Made by a program: the position numbers and the translations under genes | Part shown: positions 37,494-48,380 of the stretch, one piece after another | Layout of the letters: every line of letters starts with the position of its first letter | Position numbering within the stretch: position 1 is the first letter of the stretch | DNA from: Acanthopleura granulata | Lineage: Eukaryota > Mollusca > Polyplacophora > Chitonida > Chitonidae | Direction: 5' to 3' | Length of the DNA stretch: 64,000 bases | Assembly: GCA_016165875.1 (NCBI GenBank) | Contig: JABBOT010000033.1 | Coordinates: forward strand, 1,955,575 to 2,019,574 | The notes under the pieces: model-generated | Database searches by the model: none | Told to the model about the DNA's origin: nothing | The model's input: only the letters and a program-made list of their open reading frames with translations

Positions 37494-37664
37494 TCGCGAC
37501 AACAACTACGCAAGCAACAACAACAACAATGGTACAAACAACGACTCCGAGCACAACAACAACCACAGAAACTACTGCAGAGAGAGTAACCACGACAGAG
37601 CCCACAACAGCCACGACAGCAGTTCGCGTGGAAACGACTACGCCACGAAAAACATTCCGACCAG
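37494..37664 (+). CDS. Thr-rich mucin-like linker exon (171 nt)
   Basis: The acceptor GAATATATTCCAG and donor GTATGT bracket 57 codons in phase 1-1. The content is TTTTQATTTT, TTTPSTTTTTETT, TTTEPTTATT and PRKTFRP, so about half Thr. It resembles the 31,893-32,132 exon in composition and probably forms an O-glycosylated stalk ahead of V7. Confidence 0.8.
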
Positions 37665-37756
37665 GTATGTGGGAATGTTTACACGGTTTTCTCGTGTATT
37701 AAGCAAATTTCCTCTCTAGGTTTTAATACATCATCTAATCTTTTTATTTGTTTCAG

Positions 37757-37810
37757 AGACCTTATATAGAAGTTTAGATTTGCAACGTTACAGAAGGTCG
37801 ACGATCTTTA
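37757..37810 (+). CDS. Candidate linker exon before V7 (54 nt)
   Basis: The acceptor TTTTTATTTGTTTCAG is excellent and the phase-1 reading is open (ETLYRSLDLQRYRR...). The donor is uncertain: GTACGC gives 54 nt and a GTGTGT further on gives 81 nt, both in phase. Neither donor is strong, so the exon may be decayed or not used. Confidence 0.3.
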
Positions 37811-37875
37811 GTACGCAAATTCCATTGTGTTTGGCTTGTGTGTAATACATTCGTACAGGCTGACTTTTTCTTGTG

Positions 37876-38396
37876 ATGATTTGTTTTTTTGATCGAGGTT
37901 TTACGCCGTACGTAAGAAAATTTCACTGATACCGCGGCAGCATGCTTACAGCGTGAGGAACTCAAACAGAGCCTAGGAGGAGATACCCATGACAATCCGC
38001 TGGTCTGACAAACTTGCCCACGTACAATGGGCGCTAGTCTGACTTTGGGGGCCTCAGTCGGTTAGCGCGCTAGAGCAGCGCAATGGCCCACAAGTCTCCC
38101 ACCAAGCGGTCCCTGTGAGTTCAAGGCCAGCTCATTCTCTCTTCCTCTCCGGCCGTGCGAAGGAAGGTCTGCCAGAAATCTGCGGATGGTCATGGGTTTC
38201 GACCGGGCTCTGCCCGGTTTCCTCCCAACATGATGCCGACCGCCGTCATATAAGTGAAATATTCTTGAGTACGGCGTAAAACACCAGTTAAGTAAATAAA
38301 TAAATAAACATTATCAGTTGGACTTCAACTCACGGCCACCGGACTGGAGAGAGACTCTTAGGGATCTTGATGCACAAGGACGCTAACCGTTCTGCT
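37876..38396 (-). mobile_element. Older SINE split by a younger one
   Basis: The left part (37,876 to about 38,043) runs in reverse from TTTACGCCGTACGTAAG to CCCACGTACAATGGGCGC. The right part (38,311-38,396) continues with AGTTGGACTTCAACTCACGG and GACGCTAACCG, the tRNA-like head. The + strand SINE at 38,046-38,309 sits between them. Confidence 0.75.
38046..38309 (+). mobile_element. Full-length SINE nested in an older SINE
   Basis: The best-preserved copy: GGGGGCCTCAGTCGGTTAGC (A-box region), GTGAGTTCAAGGCC (B-box region), CGGGCTCTGCCCGGTTTCC core, GAAATATTCTTGAGTACGGC tail and AAATAAATAAATAAA end. The two internal-promoter boxes point to RNA polymerase III transcription and tRNA origin (family knowledge). 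Confidence 0.88.
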
Positions 38397-38603
38397 CCGG
38401 ATGCCTGGGGAATGTCCAAAAAAAACAAGTGAACAATGTAACGGACAACTGACCAGCCGACCGACATGTAGGAACATCGACAAATAGAGCCTAAAATACA
38501 GTATTCACATCTATCAAAGCGGCCAGTGTGGTCTGCAGACTTTACAGCAATTGCACTACTGGGGACAGATCAAATCATAATGTATTTCACTGTCTGAATT
38601 CAG

Positions 38604-39173
38604 GACCGGTTTTGCCGGCCAGGCGGGATTTGGTCTTCCTCCTGGACAACTCTCAGCACCTCACTAGATCCGAACACCGCAAGATGCTCAACTACGTCCA
38701 GGATGTCTTGGACCGGGCAGATCTCGACAACGACAAGGTCCGAGTAGGAATTGTCAGCTACGGGACTAGACCGAGGGTACATTTCGGGCTGAACGACTAC
38801 AGCGGCAAGAAAGAGGTCATGAAAGCCATCGACAAAATCCCCTACACTCCCGGCAAGTCCAACCTTGGCGGCGGCATCAGAACTGCTTGGCGCAGCGTTT
38901 TCAAGTCAGACAAAGGGGACAGACCTGATGTTCAGAATGCCGCCGTTCTTATCTCTGGTGGGCCGTCCAACCACCGCACCAATTGGGTCTACCCAGCGGC
39001 GGAGACTGCCCGACGGGCAGGGATTACCATCTATGGAGTGGGTGTAGGTCTGGCCAGTACGGGGGAGTTGGACAGAGTCGTGAGCCAACCGGTGCAGGGA
39101 TACAAAATAACAACCCACGACTTTGAGACCCTTCATGATACCCGTGACGAACTTGTAGAAACTGTTTTCGGAG
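38604..39173 (+). CDS. Exon V7: VWA domain 7, MIDAS lost
   Basis: This 570-nt exon (190 codons) has acceptor ACTGTCTGAATTCAG, donor GTACTT and phase 1-1. The domain reads RDLVFLLDNSQHLT, DNDKVRVGIVSYG, GKSNLGGGI, KGDRPDVQNAAVLISGG and ITIYGVGVGL. DxSxS is DNSQH and the loop-3 Asp is Gly (SGG). The array copies share that Asp-to-Gly change and the ending ETVFGG/SSMFGG, so V7 looks like the closest diverged relative of the amplified VWA. Confidence 0.9.
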
Positions 39174-39611
39174 GTACTTGTTACTTATGTATTTTATTGT
39201 GCAGAATACTGCATCAGATTGAAACAGCAATTGAATACTACGGGTATCCATAGCATGTCAACAATACAACATGTAACGAAAATCATCTGATACATGGGAT
39301 CTAATGTGAATTTGTCACAGGAAATTCCACCACGACACCACACCCCCAAAGCAAGTTGTATCAATACCTTTTTATGCATTTATACTTTAAATGTTTTTCT
39401 TACAGTTGTTTGGAAATAACATAGGAAACGGTGCGTCAAAACACGGTGTTATTTGGGTGTCGTCTGCAAACTGACCCTGATATACTGGGTGGTTAATACC
39501 CGATAAGTAAAGAACATCAAAAACCAGTATCATGTACTTCTGCTCAGGTTTAAAACCATACATATGTATTTTTCTAATGTATAATCGTCGCGTGCCTGCG
39601 CCTTTTTTCAG

Positions 39612-40667
39612 AACCCGAGACTACAGTTACTTCCGGTGTACCAGATAAAGACATTGTTCCGCTTGTCGATAAACTGACCCCAATTCCCGAGATACGACTG
39701 AGCGAGACTGAGACAGACACGACAAAGCGACCAACAGAACTGACGACCAAGAAAAGCGACATGACATCCGAGCCGGAGAGGTTCTCGCCAGTGACAGAGG
39801 AAAGAAGGACAACGACGTCACTTAAGACAGACCAAAGATTTACTTTGAAACCAGAGGTGGTTGAGAGAATAAGGCCAGAAGAGGACAGGACGACAGCAAA
39901 ACCGGAGAGGACAACTGTAGAACCGGACAGGGCGACAGTAGAATTCGACAGGATGACAAAAAAACCGGTAAGGACGAGAGCATATCCAGGCAGAACAACA
40001 CCTACGCTAGACGACGTGGATAGGTCAACATCAGGCCGAGAGACTGTGATTCCGGGCGTAAAGATAATGCCCGAACGACAAGAGACATTACAACCAGAAG
40101 AACCAGAAGAAGAGGAAGAGAGGACTACAGCAGAGGTAACGTATATCACGGGCGTGAAGCCTCAGGTAGGTCAGACTCTCGTTCCACCGACGACAGAGAA
40201 AGAGGACGACCTGGGAACTGAGAGAGACACCGTGACTGTTTCCACAGGAACTGTGGCAAAAGAGGAAAAATTATTACCGGAGGAAATGGAAACTCTGTTG
40301 CCTGAACGGGAACGTGTGACTTATGACAGCGGGGTAATGCCAGAAGAAGGCGAGACCGTGACTCCAGAAACGCCAACGCGAGATAGAGACTTCACCATAG
40401 TGGACATAGAAACTACAACCACCGACATCAGTGCAGTGAGACCTAGAAAGACAACTGAGACTCCCGACGAAGAAATAGTGACATTCGACAAGGTGACTCC
40501 ACACGGAACATTTGTAACACCAGACGAGGATTACTTAACTGAGGACAAAGTAAGGACGTCCGACAGACAGACTCCTGCGAAGACAATGTTTACTACAGAT
40601 GTGAAGCCGGGGATAAGCGGTACACTGCTTCCAGAAACAACGGGCGATGTGGAGGACATTCTAGAAG
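39612..40667 (+). CDS. Long charged Thr/Pro/Glu linker exon (1,056 nt)
   Basis: The acceptor GCGCCTTTTTTCAG and donor GTAATG bracket 352 codons in phase 1-1 with no stop. It is rich in Thr, Glu, Pro, Arg, Lys and Asp. It contains degenerate blocks of about 8-10 residues (EDRTTAKPE, RTTVEPD, RATVEFD, RMTKKPV) and later PEEGETVTPE-type blocks. There are no Cys residues and no fold is recognisable; it is probably disordered and partly glycosylated. It resembles the linker half of array exon A in style, but no VWA follows within this exon. Confidence 0.85.
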
Positions 40668-41555
40668 GTAATGTGTATGACACAGATTTTCATTTTGATT
40701 ATTAGGTTTAATATTTGATCCCAAAACAGAAGAGTCATTTAACTTACGACAGACCATTGAGGTTTACAGTTAAGGTACAACAGTTGCAAACAGATACATT
40801 TTCATTAACATAGGGAGAGAAAGAACAAAAATAGCAAAAAGATCTCAAAATTCAAATGTTGTTTAATCTGGGCGATCTGGCTGCGTAATGTTCCCAACTC
40901 TTGCAAACATAACCCAAATTACAACCACCCTTGTAGTCTATGTGCTTTTCGGCCTCGTTCATAATCATTCTTTTACCATGACAATGCAACCATAGAAACG
41001 CGCCTTCGAAGTGTCGTCTGGGCAACACTTATCCAGTGAGTATTGATGTTGTTTATTATATGCGAGCGCCCTACGTTCCAGCTTTATATTATAACTGGAA
41101 CCTTACAATCATATATAACCATACTCACTCACTATATAGAAAATTGGACTTAAATCAATTTATCTTGTTACGACCAATCATACTAAAGCTTATCGGAGAT
41201 GAAACTCCTCGTCTAGCTTTTCGCACTAGTAAGTTATTAGGGTGCTGTGGCTATTCACACATTTACTTTAGTATTTGGCATTTCTTTTTCCTTTGGTACG
41301 TACGATTTGCTGTAAATATTCTTAGATCAACAAATCACCAAGGCTTGATTGCTGTTTTATTCCACAACGAAGCCTCAAAGACTTCTTTACGTTCTGCGTA
41401 TGAAACTATGTCTGGCAAAAGTTAAAAAAATGGAACACCGTGCACGAGATTGGATATCATATGGTTGCATTGCACCAGTCGTTGCTAGTTGTTGTGTTGA
41501 TTTGCTATTTAATACTGGTTGTCACGGCCTTAACGAAATCAAAATTAACTTCCAG
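40668..41555. other. Intron between the long linker exon and the pre-array linker exon
   Basis: 888 bp with no repeat or coding signal that I can support. Confidence 0.55.
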
Positions 41556-41780
41556 GTGGCTCTGGCGAGCTGTTGCCGATACCCGACACTACGGACACAT
41601 TCAAGACTACAACAGAGTCGACAACAGCAGCAGCGCCCGCCAAAACCACAGACAGAGATACAGTCAGGATCGTGAAAGCCAAACCAACGACTTCCCCTGA
41701 AATGCCGGATGTTGAACTCCCTACACTGGTGACTACTCAAACGCCTATAGAGATTACAACCGGTGAGATTGTGGGTTCAG
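41556..41780 (+). CDS. Linker exon before the array (225 nt, or 207 nt with the inner donor)
   Basis: The acceptor AAATTAACTTCCAG precedes a phase-1 reading GGSGELLPIPDTTDTFKTTT... that stays open for 75 codons. Two donors fit the phase: GTGAGA after 41,762 and GTAAAG after 41,780; both keep the frame and differ by six residues. The start GSGE matches the start of array exon A (GSGEPG), hinting at common origin of this linker. Confidence 0.72.
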
Positions 41781-42321
41781 GTAAAGACCCTGCACTCGCT
41801 TTACAGTTCCAGTTACAGTTCTTTTCTGACCAGTCTGAAGCCAACCACTAGAAAGCCAGTAACACACTGGCGGATTGGTTATATTCTGTTTGAGATGCTC
41901 CAGAACAAAAGCATCATTTCTGCTTCTTCAGAATGATGAAACTGCATTCTCTCCATGTCTTTGCAGAGGGAACGCTATAGTTTATTATTGCATGGAACCA
42001 ACAGAATTAGGCCGGGGTAAGTCTTCCTTCCAAACGTCGGTTGTTAACGATCTTTGCCAACCGCCTAAAGAAAAGAACTGGGTTCAAACATGCGACCCCA
42101 TTTATCTGGGACGTATTAAGTGTTAACTCAGTCCTGGCTCTAGCGGACTTACCCGTAGATAATTATCTGTAGAGCCTAAGGCCTTGATCCTTCCAACTTC
42201 CTCCAGCCGTATTTTACCAACATATTGTGCTGTCCCTCTCAGTTTGATGTTGCCATCAGTAAAACATTTATTTCTGCACACTCACATGTGTAAACTGTTT
42301 TCGCACAGCGTCTAGTAAATT

Positions 42322-42611
42322 CACACGGGCACGAGACTCCTCGACGGTAGATCAATTTCGAAAATCATTCGCGCCGGACTGGCCAACTACATCATCGTTT
42401 TCGGCATCCGATAATCGGCCGGACTTAACCGACCGAAACCCGGCTGCCCGGTAGTCGAGTGCTCGACTCTGGCCACACTTTATTGATCGAAACACGGTCG
42501 TAACAATACCAAAGCGGGGAACGAAAACGATGACGTACTTGCCAGTATTGCCAGTCCGCCGCGAATCACTTTCAAAATGGATCTACCGTCGAGGAGTTTT
42601 GTACCCGAGTG
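42322..42611. mobile_element. Foldback/MITE-like element with long terminal inverted repeats, 290 bp
   Basis: The left arm ACTCCTCGACGGTAGATC continues through ATTCGCGCCGGACTGGC to CATCGTTTTCG. The right arm, read in reverse complement, gives the same segments in the same order (GATCTACCGTCGAGGAGT at its end). The arms are about 70-85 bp with mismatches around a GC-rich centre. No coding capacity. Confidence 0.75.
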
Positions 42612-42621
42612 CACTTACTTG

Positions 42622-42834
42622 AGGTTGGTTTATGCCTTACTCAAGAATATTTCACTTATACGACGCCGGTCAGCATTATGGTGGGAGGAAAACGAGTAGA
42701 ACCCGTGGGAAATCCATGGCCATTCGCACATTCTTGGCAAACCTTCTCACGGTGGAAGAGGAATCCATTATGAGCTGGACTTGAACTTACAGATACGGCA
42801 TTGATAAGAGGCACATGGGTCATTGTTCTGCATA
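42622..42834 (-). mobile_element. SINE, nearly complete
   Basis: Reverse orientation: TTACTCAAGAATATTTCACTT, GGTGGGAGGAAAACGAG, ATGAGCTGGACTTGAACTTAC, GGCACATGGGTCATTG. It begins about 10 bp after the foldback element. Confidence 0.83.
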
Positions 42835-43484
42835 ATTCCATCATTACTCTCTCGCTCAGTTATAAAGCATAAATTTGCACTTTGCTATCACCTTTAAACA
42901 GTAAAAGACTACAACACACATAGAAAAATCTGAGGAACACCGTCAGTGTGACAGCTGGAAAATTGCCACACGTTACCGGTGAAATTCAGCCCATTCTCAA
43001 TTTCCCTCACTAAGGGGGGCTTTATTCTAACTGTTCATTGAAGTCTTTAAAAAGTAAAAAATTCTAGAAGTAAAACAACTTCAAGCGCCATGACTTAAGC
43101 AGAATTCTATAAAATAATTACGGTGATATTAAATGTAGTTTATTAGAAGCTTACTAAAAACACTCAAATAACCCCTCGATGACGTAGTAATACTTTTTTC
43201 TGTTTGGACTGCCGCTCAATCCTAAGCGTGTCCTAAGTAAAGAAACGGAACTAATTACCCAGTGTTGGTTTAATGTCAAAGAGTGATGTGCCATGTCTTC
43301 CACGGAGAGAGAAAAATGCCAAATTAATTTTTGCCCTCATGAAAATGTCACTCTACTTTATTCCTACTTTACATATTCCTTTTTCAAAAGGTTTCGTCTA
43401 AAGGAAGACCATCTCCTCTTAATGCAGCCTGTATTCATGTTATATTTCTCCTATTTAAATACCTGCTATGTGTATTCCTTGCAG

Positions 43485-44573
43485 GCTCGGGTGAACCTGG
43501 GGTAACCGATGAATACTTCGTTGAAACCGAACCTACCGCAAGGACGCGTGTACCGCCAAGGCAGCCGGAACAAACAGCACGGCCGGGACGCATCACTACT
43601 GAATACGAAGAAGAGACTGAGCAATACTTCACAAAGACAACCACCATGCCAGGGCGACCTGTAACATCTGAAGAGACAGCTAAACCAGAGATCACCAGGG
43701 ATATGTATACAGATAAGTCCACCAGATCCCGGGATGTTGACAAGTGGACAAAGGCACCAAGAAAGGAGGCAACTGCAACACCAAGGTCAACGGACACAGC
43801 GTTTGTTACAAGAGACAAAACCACACCTAGGCAACCAGAAAGACGAACAGGCATATTTGAAAAGCCCGAGGCAACACAACAACCTTTCACAGGGAAACCA
43901 GGCGAGACAGTTGCCACAGAGACACCAGAGGGAACCGAGCGGTTTACAGTGAGTACAAGGCGGCCTACTGAAAAGAAAGAAAAGACTTCAGCGCCTATGG
44001 CTGTCGCTGAAATCAAAGTTCCCCGAGATTTGGTTTTGATTCTTGACTCCTCTGATAACGTTTCGCCAGACGACTTTGAAAACATGCGAGTGTTTGCAAG
44101 AAGAATAGTCGAATCGGCAGACGTTGACGGTGGTTCTCTGCGCGTGGGATTATTGACCTATGGCAGAAGAACAGACATTCCTTTCCAGATGAATCGATAT
44201 TCGACCAAAGCCGATGTATTGGATGCCATAAACAAGGTCAAGTACACGGCTGGCAAAGCCAATCTGGCCGGAGCTCTCAGATCTTTCAGAAAGGACATGT
44301 TTAAGTTATCGGCGGGAGACCGTAAAGATGTGCCAGATATGGCTGTTTTGGTGACAGGCGGAGAATCCAGTGTGAATACGGAGTGGGTTGTCCCTGCCGC
44401 TAGAACTGCTCGTCAAAGAGGAATTTCTATCTATGGTGTTGGAGTAGGTCTGACTGACACCCGTGAGCTCAGGGAAGTAGTTAGCCAACCAGTTGGGGAC
44501 TACATATTCACGGTTAGAAGTAGCCAGTCCTTGCCGGATGTTGAGGACGCACTGATTTCGTCAATGTTTGGAG
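43485..44573 (+). CDS. Array exon A1: linker + VWA domain 8
   Basis: This 1,089-nt exon (363 codons) has acceptor GTATTCCTTGCAG, donor GTAAGA and phase 1-1. Residues 1 to about 180 are a Thr/Glu/Pro/Arg/Lys linker beginning GSGEPG. From about residue 183 comes the VWA domain: RDLVLILDSSDNVS, DVDGGSLRVGLLTYG, GKANLAGAL, AGDRKDVPDMAVLVTGG and ISIYGVGVGL, ending SSMFGG. DxSxS is DSSDN and the loop-3 Asp is Gly, so no metal binding is expected. There are no cysteines. Linker and VWA share one exon here, unlike V1-V7. A1 differs from later copies by synonymous changes (CGA for AGA near 44,089; GGA for GGC near 44,420). Confidence 0.93.
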
Positions 44574-44733
44574 GTAAGACATGGTGGATTTTTTCCTTAA
44601 CTTAACAACCTTGTTAGCTTTTTCTAATAAGGACCAGAAGCAATATTAAGTGGTACCATCATATCTATTGACAACTTGAGGCCATCCCTCGCTCTTTGTA
44701 TCCAATTTGCCCCAACGTTGTTTTGTTTTGCAG

Positions 44734-45081
44734 TGCCAAGAGAGTTACTGTCAACAATACCATCACGGACCACTGAACCGGTGACATCAGTTGATGAGGA
44801 CCGAGAAAGCCTTATACCTGAGGAGGAAATCAGCACTGGTCTGTCCCGGAAGACACTTCCAACACAGATCCTCCCTGAGGAAAAGGAATCCCTTGAAGCA
44901 AGAAGAACAACGACAGCTCGGGCCAAACCAGTTGTAACTATAACTGAAGCAGTCGAACCAGCATCAACACCCACTGTTCAGTTAGCCCTCAAAACTGAAA
45001 GCACGACAGAAGCACAGCCAGGCGTGACCTTCAGGCCAGAAAAGTTACCTGAAAAACAACCCGTCATTGACGAGGCTGAGG
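44734..45081 (+). CDS. Array exon B1: linker (116 codons)
   Basis: The acceptor GTTTTGTTTTGCAG and donor GTAGGG bracket 348 nt in phase 1-1. It reads VPRELLSTIPSRTTEP..., with LIPEEEIS and FRPEKLPEKQP, an acidic/basic Thr-Pro linker with no fold. The frame runs on about 50 nt past the donor to a stop, so splicing at GTAGGG is required. B1 carries Ser in GLSRK and Ile in VVTITE and in PVIDE, where most copies have Pro, Arg and Thr. Confidence 0.87.
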
Positions 45082-45208
45082 GTAGGGCTATATCTATCGT
45101 GTCTAATGTGCAATTAAACCTCCATCGCTGGTGAAAATCGCCAAATTAGTGTTTGTCCTCATGAAAATGTCACTCTAGTTTTCTTGTTTCCTTGCCGTTT
45201 CGTTTTAG

Positions 45209-45247
45209 AAAATGTTTTACCTGAAAGCAAGACGAGCTCGTCTATAC
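45209..45247 (+). CDS. Array microexon C1 (39 nt)
   Basis: The acceptor GCCGTTTCGTTTTAG and donor GTAAGG bracket 39 nt in phase 1-1, reading ENVLPESKTSSSI. The next junction codon is CGC (Arg). The frame differs from the long open frame that overlaps it, which is intron read-through (a stop lies in the following 61-bp intron in the true frame). Conserved without change in all eight copies. Confidence 0.68.
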
Positions 45248-45308
45248 GTAAGGTGTCGCCTTGTCGATTTTCTCCTCTTTAGATACCTGTTATGTTTATT
45301 ACTTGCAG

Positions 45309-46397
45309 GCTCGGGTGAACCTGGGGTAACCGATGAATACTTCGTTGAAACCGAACCTACCGCAAGGACGCGTGTACCGCCAAGGCAGCCGGAACAAACA
45401 GCACGGCCGGGACGCATCACTACTGAATACGAAGAAGAGACTGAGCAATACTTCACAAAGACAACCACCATGCCAGAGCGACCTGTAACATCTGAAGAGA
45501 CAGCTAAACCAGAGATCACCAGGGATATGTATACAGATAAGTCCACCAGATCCCGGGATGTTGACAAGTGGACAAAGGCACCAAGAAAGGAGGCAACTGC
45601 AACACCAAGGTCAACGGACACAGCGTTTGTTACAAGAGACAAAACCACACCTAGGCAACCAGAAAGACGAACAGGCATATTTGAAAAGCCCGAGGCAACG
45701 CAACAACCTTTCACAGGGAAACCAGGCGAGACAGTTGCCACAGAGACACCAGAGGGAACCGAGCGGTTTACAGTGAGTACAAGGCGGCCTACTGAAAAGA
45801 AAGAAAAGACTTCAGCGCCTATGGCTGTCGCTGAAATCAAAGTTCCCCGAGATTTGGTTTTGATTCTTGACTCCTCTGATAACGTTTCGCCAGACGACTT
45901 TGAAAACATGAGAGTGTTTGCAAGAAGAATAGTCGAATCGGCAGACGTTGACGGTGGTTCTCTGCGCGTGGGATTATTGACCTATGGCAGAAGAACAGAC
46001 ATTCCTTTCCAGATGAATCGATATTCGACCAAAGCCGATGTATTGGATGCCATAAACAAGGTCAAGTACACGGCTGGCAAAGCCAATCTGGCCGGAGCTC
46101 TCAGATCTTTCAGAAAGGACATGTTTAAGTTATCGGCGGGAGACCGTAAAGATGTGCCAGATATGGCTGTTTTGGTGACAGGCGGAGAATCCAGTGTGAA
46201 TACGGAGTGGGTTGTCCCTGCCGCTAGAACTGCTCGTCAAAGAGGCATTTCTATCTATGGTGTTGGAGTAGGTCTGACTGACACCCGTGAGCTCAGGGAA
46301 GTAGTTAGCCAACCAGTTGGGGACTACATATTCACGGTTAGAAGTAGCCAGTCCTTGCCGGATGTTGAGGACGCACTGATTTCGTCAATGTTTGGAG
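45309..46397 (+). CDS. Array exon A2: linker + VWA domain 9
   Basis: Same build as A1. Its one distinctive protein change is MPERP in place of MPGRP in the linker (near 45,476). It shares the silent ACG codon near 45,700 only with A3. Confidence 0.93.
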
Positions 46398-46557
46398 GTA
46401 AGACATGGTGGATTTTTTCCTTAACTTAACAACCTTGTTAGCTTTTTCTAATAAGGACCAGAAGCAATATTAAGTGGTACCATCATATCTATTGACAACT
46501 TGAGGCCATCCCTCGCTCTTTGTATCCAATTTGCCCCAACGTTGTTTTGTTTTGCAG

Positions 46558-46905
46558 TGCCAAGAGAGTTACTGTCAACAATACCATCACGGACCACTGA
46601 ACCGGTGACATCAGTTGATGAGGACCGAGAAAGCCTTATACCTGAGGAGGAAATCAGCACTGGTCTGCCCCGGAAGACACTTCCAACACAGATCCTCCCT
46701 GAGGAAAAGGAATCCCTTGAAGCAAGAAGAACAACGACAGCTCGGGCCAAACCAGTTGTAACTAGAACTGAAGCAGTCGAACCAGCATCAACACCCACTG
46801 TTCAGTTAGCCCTCAAAACTGAAAGCACGACAGAAGCACAGCCAGGCGTGACCTTCAGGCCAGAAAAGTTACCTGAAAAACAACCCGTCACTGACGAGGC
46901 TGAGG
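46558..46905 (+). CDS. Array exon B2: linker
   Basis: Same splice sites and phase as B1. It has the majority state (Pro in GLPRK, Arg in VVTRTE, Thr in PVTDE). The T missing from the following intron makes the next repeat step 1,823 bp. Confidence 0.87.
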
Positions 46906-47031
46906 GTAGGGCTATATCTATCGTGTCTAATGTGCAATAAACCTCCATCGCTGGTGAAAAACGCCAAATTAGTGTTTGTCCTCATGAAAATGTCACTCTA
47001 GTTTTCTTGTTTCCTTGCCGTTTCGTTTTAG

Positions 47032-47070
47032 AAAATGTTTTACCTGAAAGCAAGACGAGCTCGTCTATAC
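47032..47070 (+). CDS. Array microexon C2 (39 nt)
   Basis: Identical in sequence, splice sites and phase to C1. Confidence 0.68.
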
Positions 47071-47131
47071 GTAAGGTGTCGCCTTGTCGATTTTCTCCTC
47101 TTTAGATACCTGTTATGTTTATTACTTGCAG

Positions 47132-48220
47132 GCTCGGGTGAACCTGGGGTAACCGATGAATACTTCGTTGAAACCGAACCTACCGCAAGGACGCGTGTAC
47201 CGCCAAGGCAGCCGGAACAAACAGCACGGCCGGGACGCATCACTACTGAATACGAAGAAGAGACTGAGCAATACTTCACAAAGACAACCACCATGCCAGG
47301 GCGACCTGTAACATCTGAAGAGACAGCTAAACCAGAGATCACCAGGGATATGTATACAGATAAGTCCACCAGATCCCGGGATGTTGACAAGTGGACAAAG
47401 GCACCAAGAAAGGAGGCAACTGCAACACCAAGGTCAACGGACACAGCGTTTGTTACAAGAGACAAAACCACACCTAGGCAACCAGAAAGACGAACAGGCA
47501 TATTTGAAAAGCCCGAGGCAACGCAACAACCTTTCACAGGGAAACCAGGCGAGACAGTTGCCACAGAGACACCAGAGGGAACCGAGCGGTTTACAGTGAG
47601 TACAAGGCGGCCTACTGAAAAGAAAGAAAAGACTTCAGCGCCTATGGCTGTCGCTGAAATCAAAGTTCCCCGAGATTTGGTTTTGATTCTTGACTCCTCT
47701 GATAACGTTTCGCCAGACGACTTTGAAAACATGAGAGTGTTTGCAAGAAGAATAGTCGAATCGGCAGACGTTGACGGTGGTTCTCTGCGCGTGGGATTAT
47801 TGACCTATGGCAGAAGAACAGACATTCCTTTCCAGATGAATCGATATTCGACCAAAGCCGATGTATTGGATGCCATAAACAAGGTCAAGTACACGGCTGG
47901 CAAAGCCAATCTGGCCGGAGCTCTCAGATCTTTCAGAAAGGACATGTTTAAGTTATCGGCGGGAGACCGTAAAGATGTGCCAGATATGGCTGTTTTGGTG
48001 ACAGGCGGAGAATCCAGTGTGAATACGGAGTGGGTTGTCCCTGCCGCTAGAACTGCTCGTCAAAGAGGCATTTCTATCTATGGTGTTGGAGTAGGTCTGA
48101 CTGACACCCGTGAGCTCAGGGAAGTAGTTAGCCAACCAGTTGGGGACTACATATTCACGGTTAGAAGTAGCCAGTCCTTGCCGGATGTTGAGGACGCACT
48201 GATTTCGTCAATGTTTGGAG
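47132..48220 (+). CDS. Array exon A3: linker + VWA domain 10
   Basis: Majority protein sequence; shares a silent ACG codon near 47,523 with A2, so A2 and A3 may be the most recent sister pair. Confidence 0.93.
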
Positions 48221-48380
48221 GTAAGACATGGTGGATTTTTTCCTTAACTTAACAACCTTGTTAGCTTTTTCTAATAAGGACCAGAAGCAATATTAAGTGG
48301 TACCATCATATCTATTGACAACTTGAGGCCATCCCTCGCTCTTTGTATCCAATTTGCCCCAACGTTGTTTTGTTTTGCAG

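Larger units (their letters stand above)
41781..43311. other. Intron preceding the array
   Basis: Holds the foldback element and SINE listed. A possible exon at 41,969-42,016 (48 nt, GNAIVYYCMEPTELGR) is open in phase 1-1 with donor GTAAGT. It needs an AG two bases downstream of a better CAG, so it is not accepted. Confidence 0.55.

Noticed and set aside
39321..39404. Possible Thr/Pro linker exon after V7 (NSTTTPHPQSK...)
   Set aside because: The natural donor near 39,355 gives 34 nt and breaks the phase. In-phase donors (GTTGTT, GTTTTT) are poor.
39574..40149. Minus-strand Ser/Val-rich open frame of 191 codons
   Set aside because: Antisense shadow of the 352-codon linker exon; no domain.
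41199..41228. 30-nt phase 1-1 exon reading ETPRLAFRT
   Set aside because: The donor GTAAGT is good but the acceptor CTTATCGGAG lacks a pyrimidine tract.
45217..45909. A 230-codon open frame on the minus strand, recurring in every array unit
   Set aside because: It lies antisense to the linker half of exon A and into its VWA. It exists because the coding strand is Thr/Glu/Arg-rich, has no splice framing or domain, and recurs only because the unit is repeated.
45212..46429. Reading each array unit as its own 405-codon gene starting at an ATG
   Set aside because: The first 32 codons and last 11 are intron read-through across a good acceptor and donor. The symmetrical phase-1 exons and lack of a promoter-like or polyA context fit internal exons of one gene.
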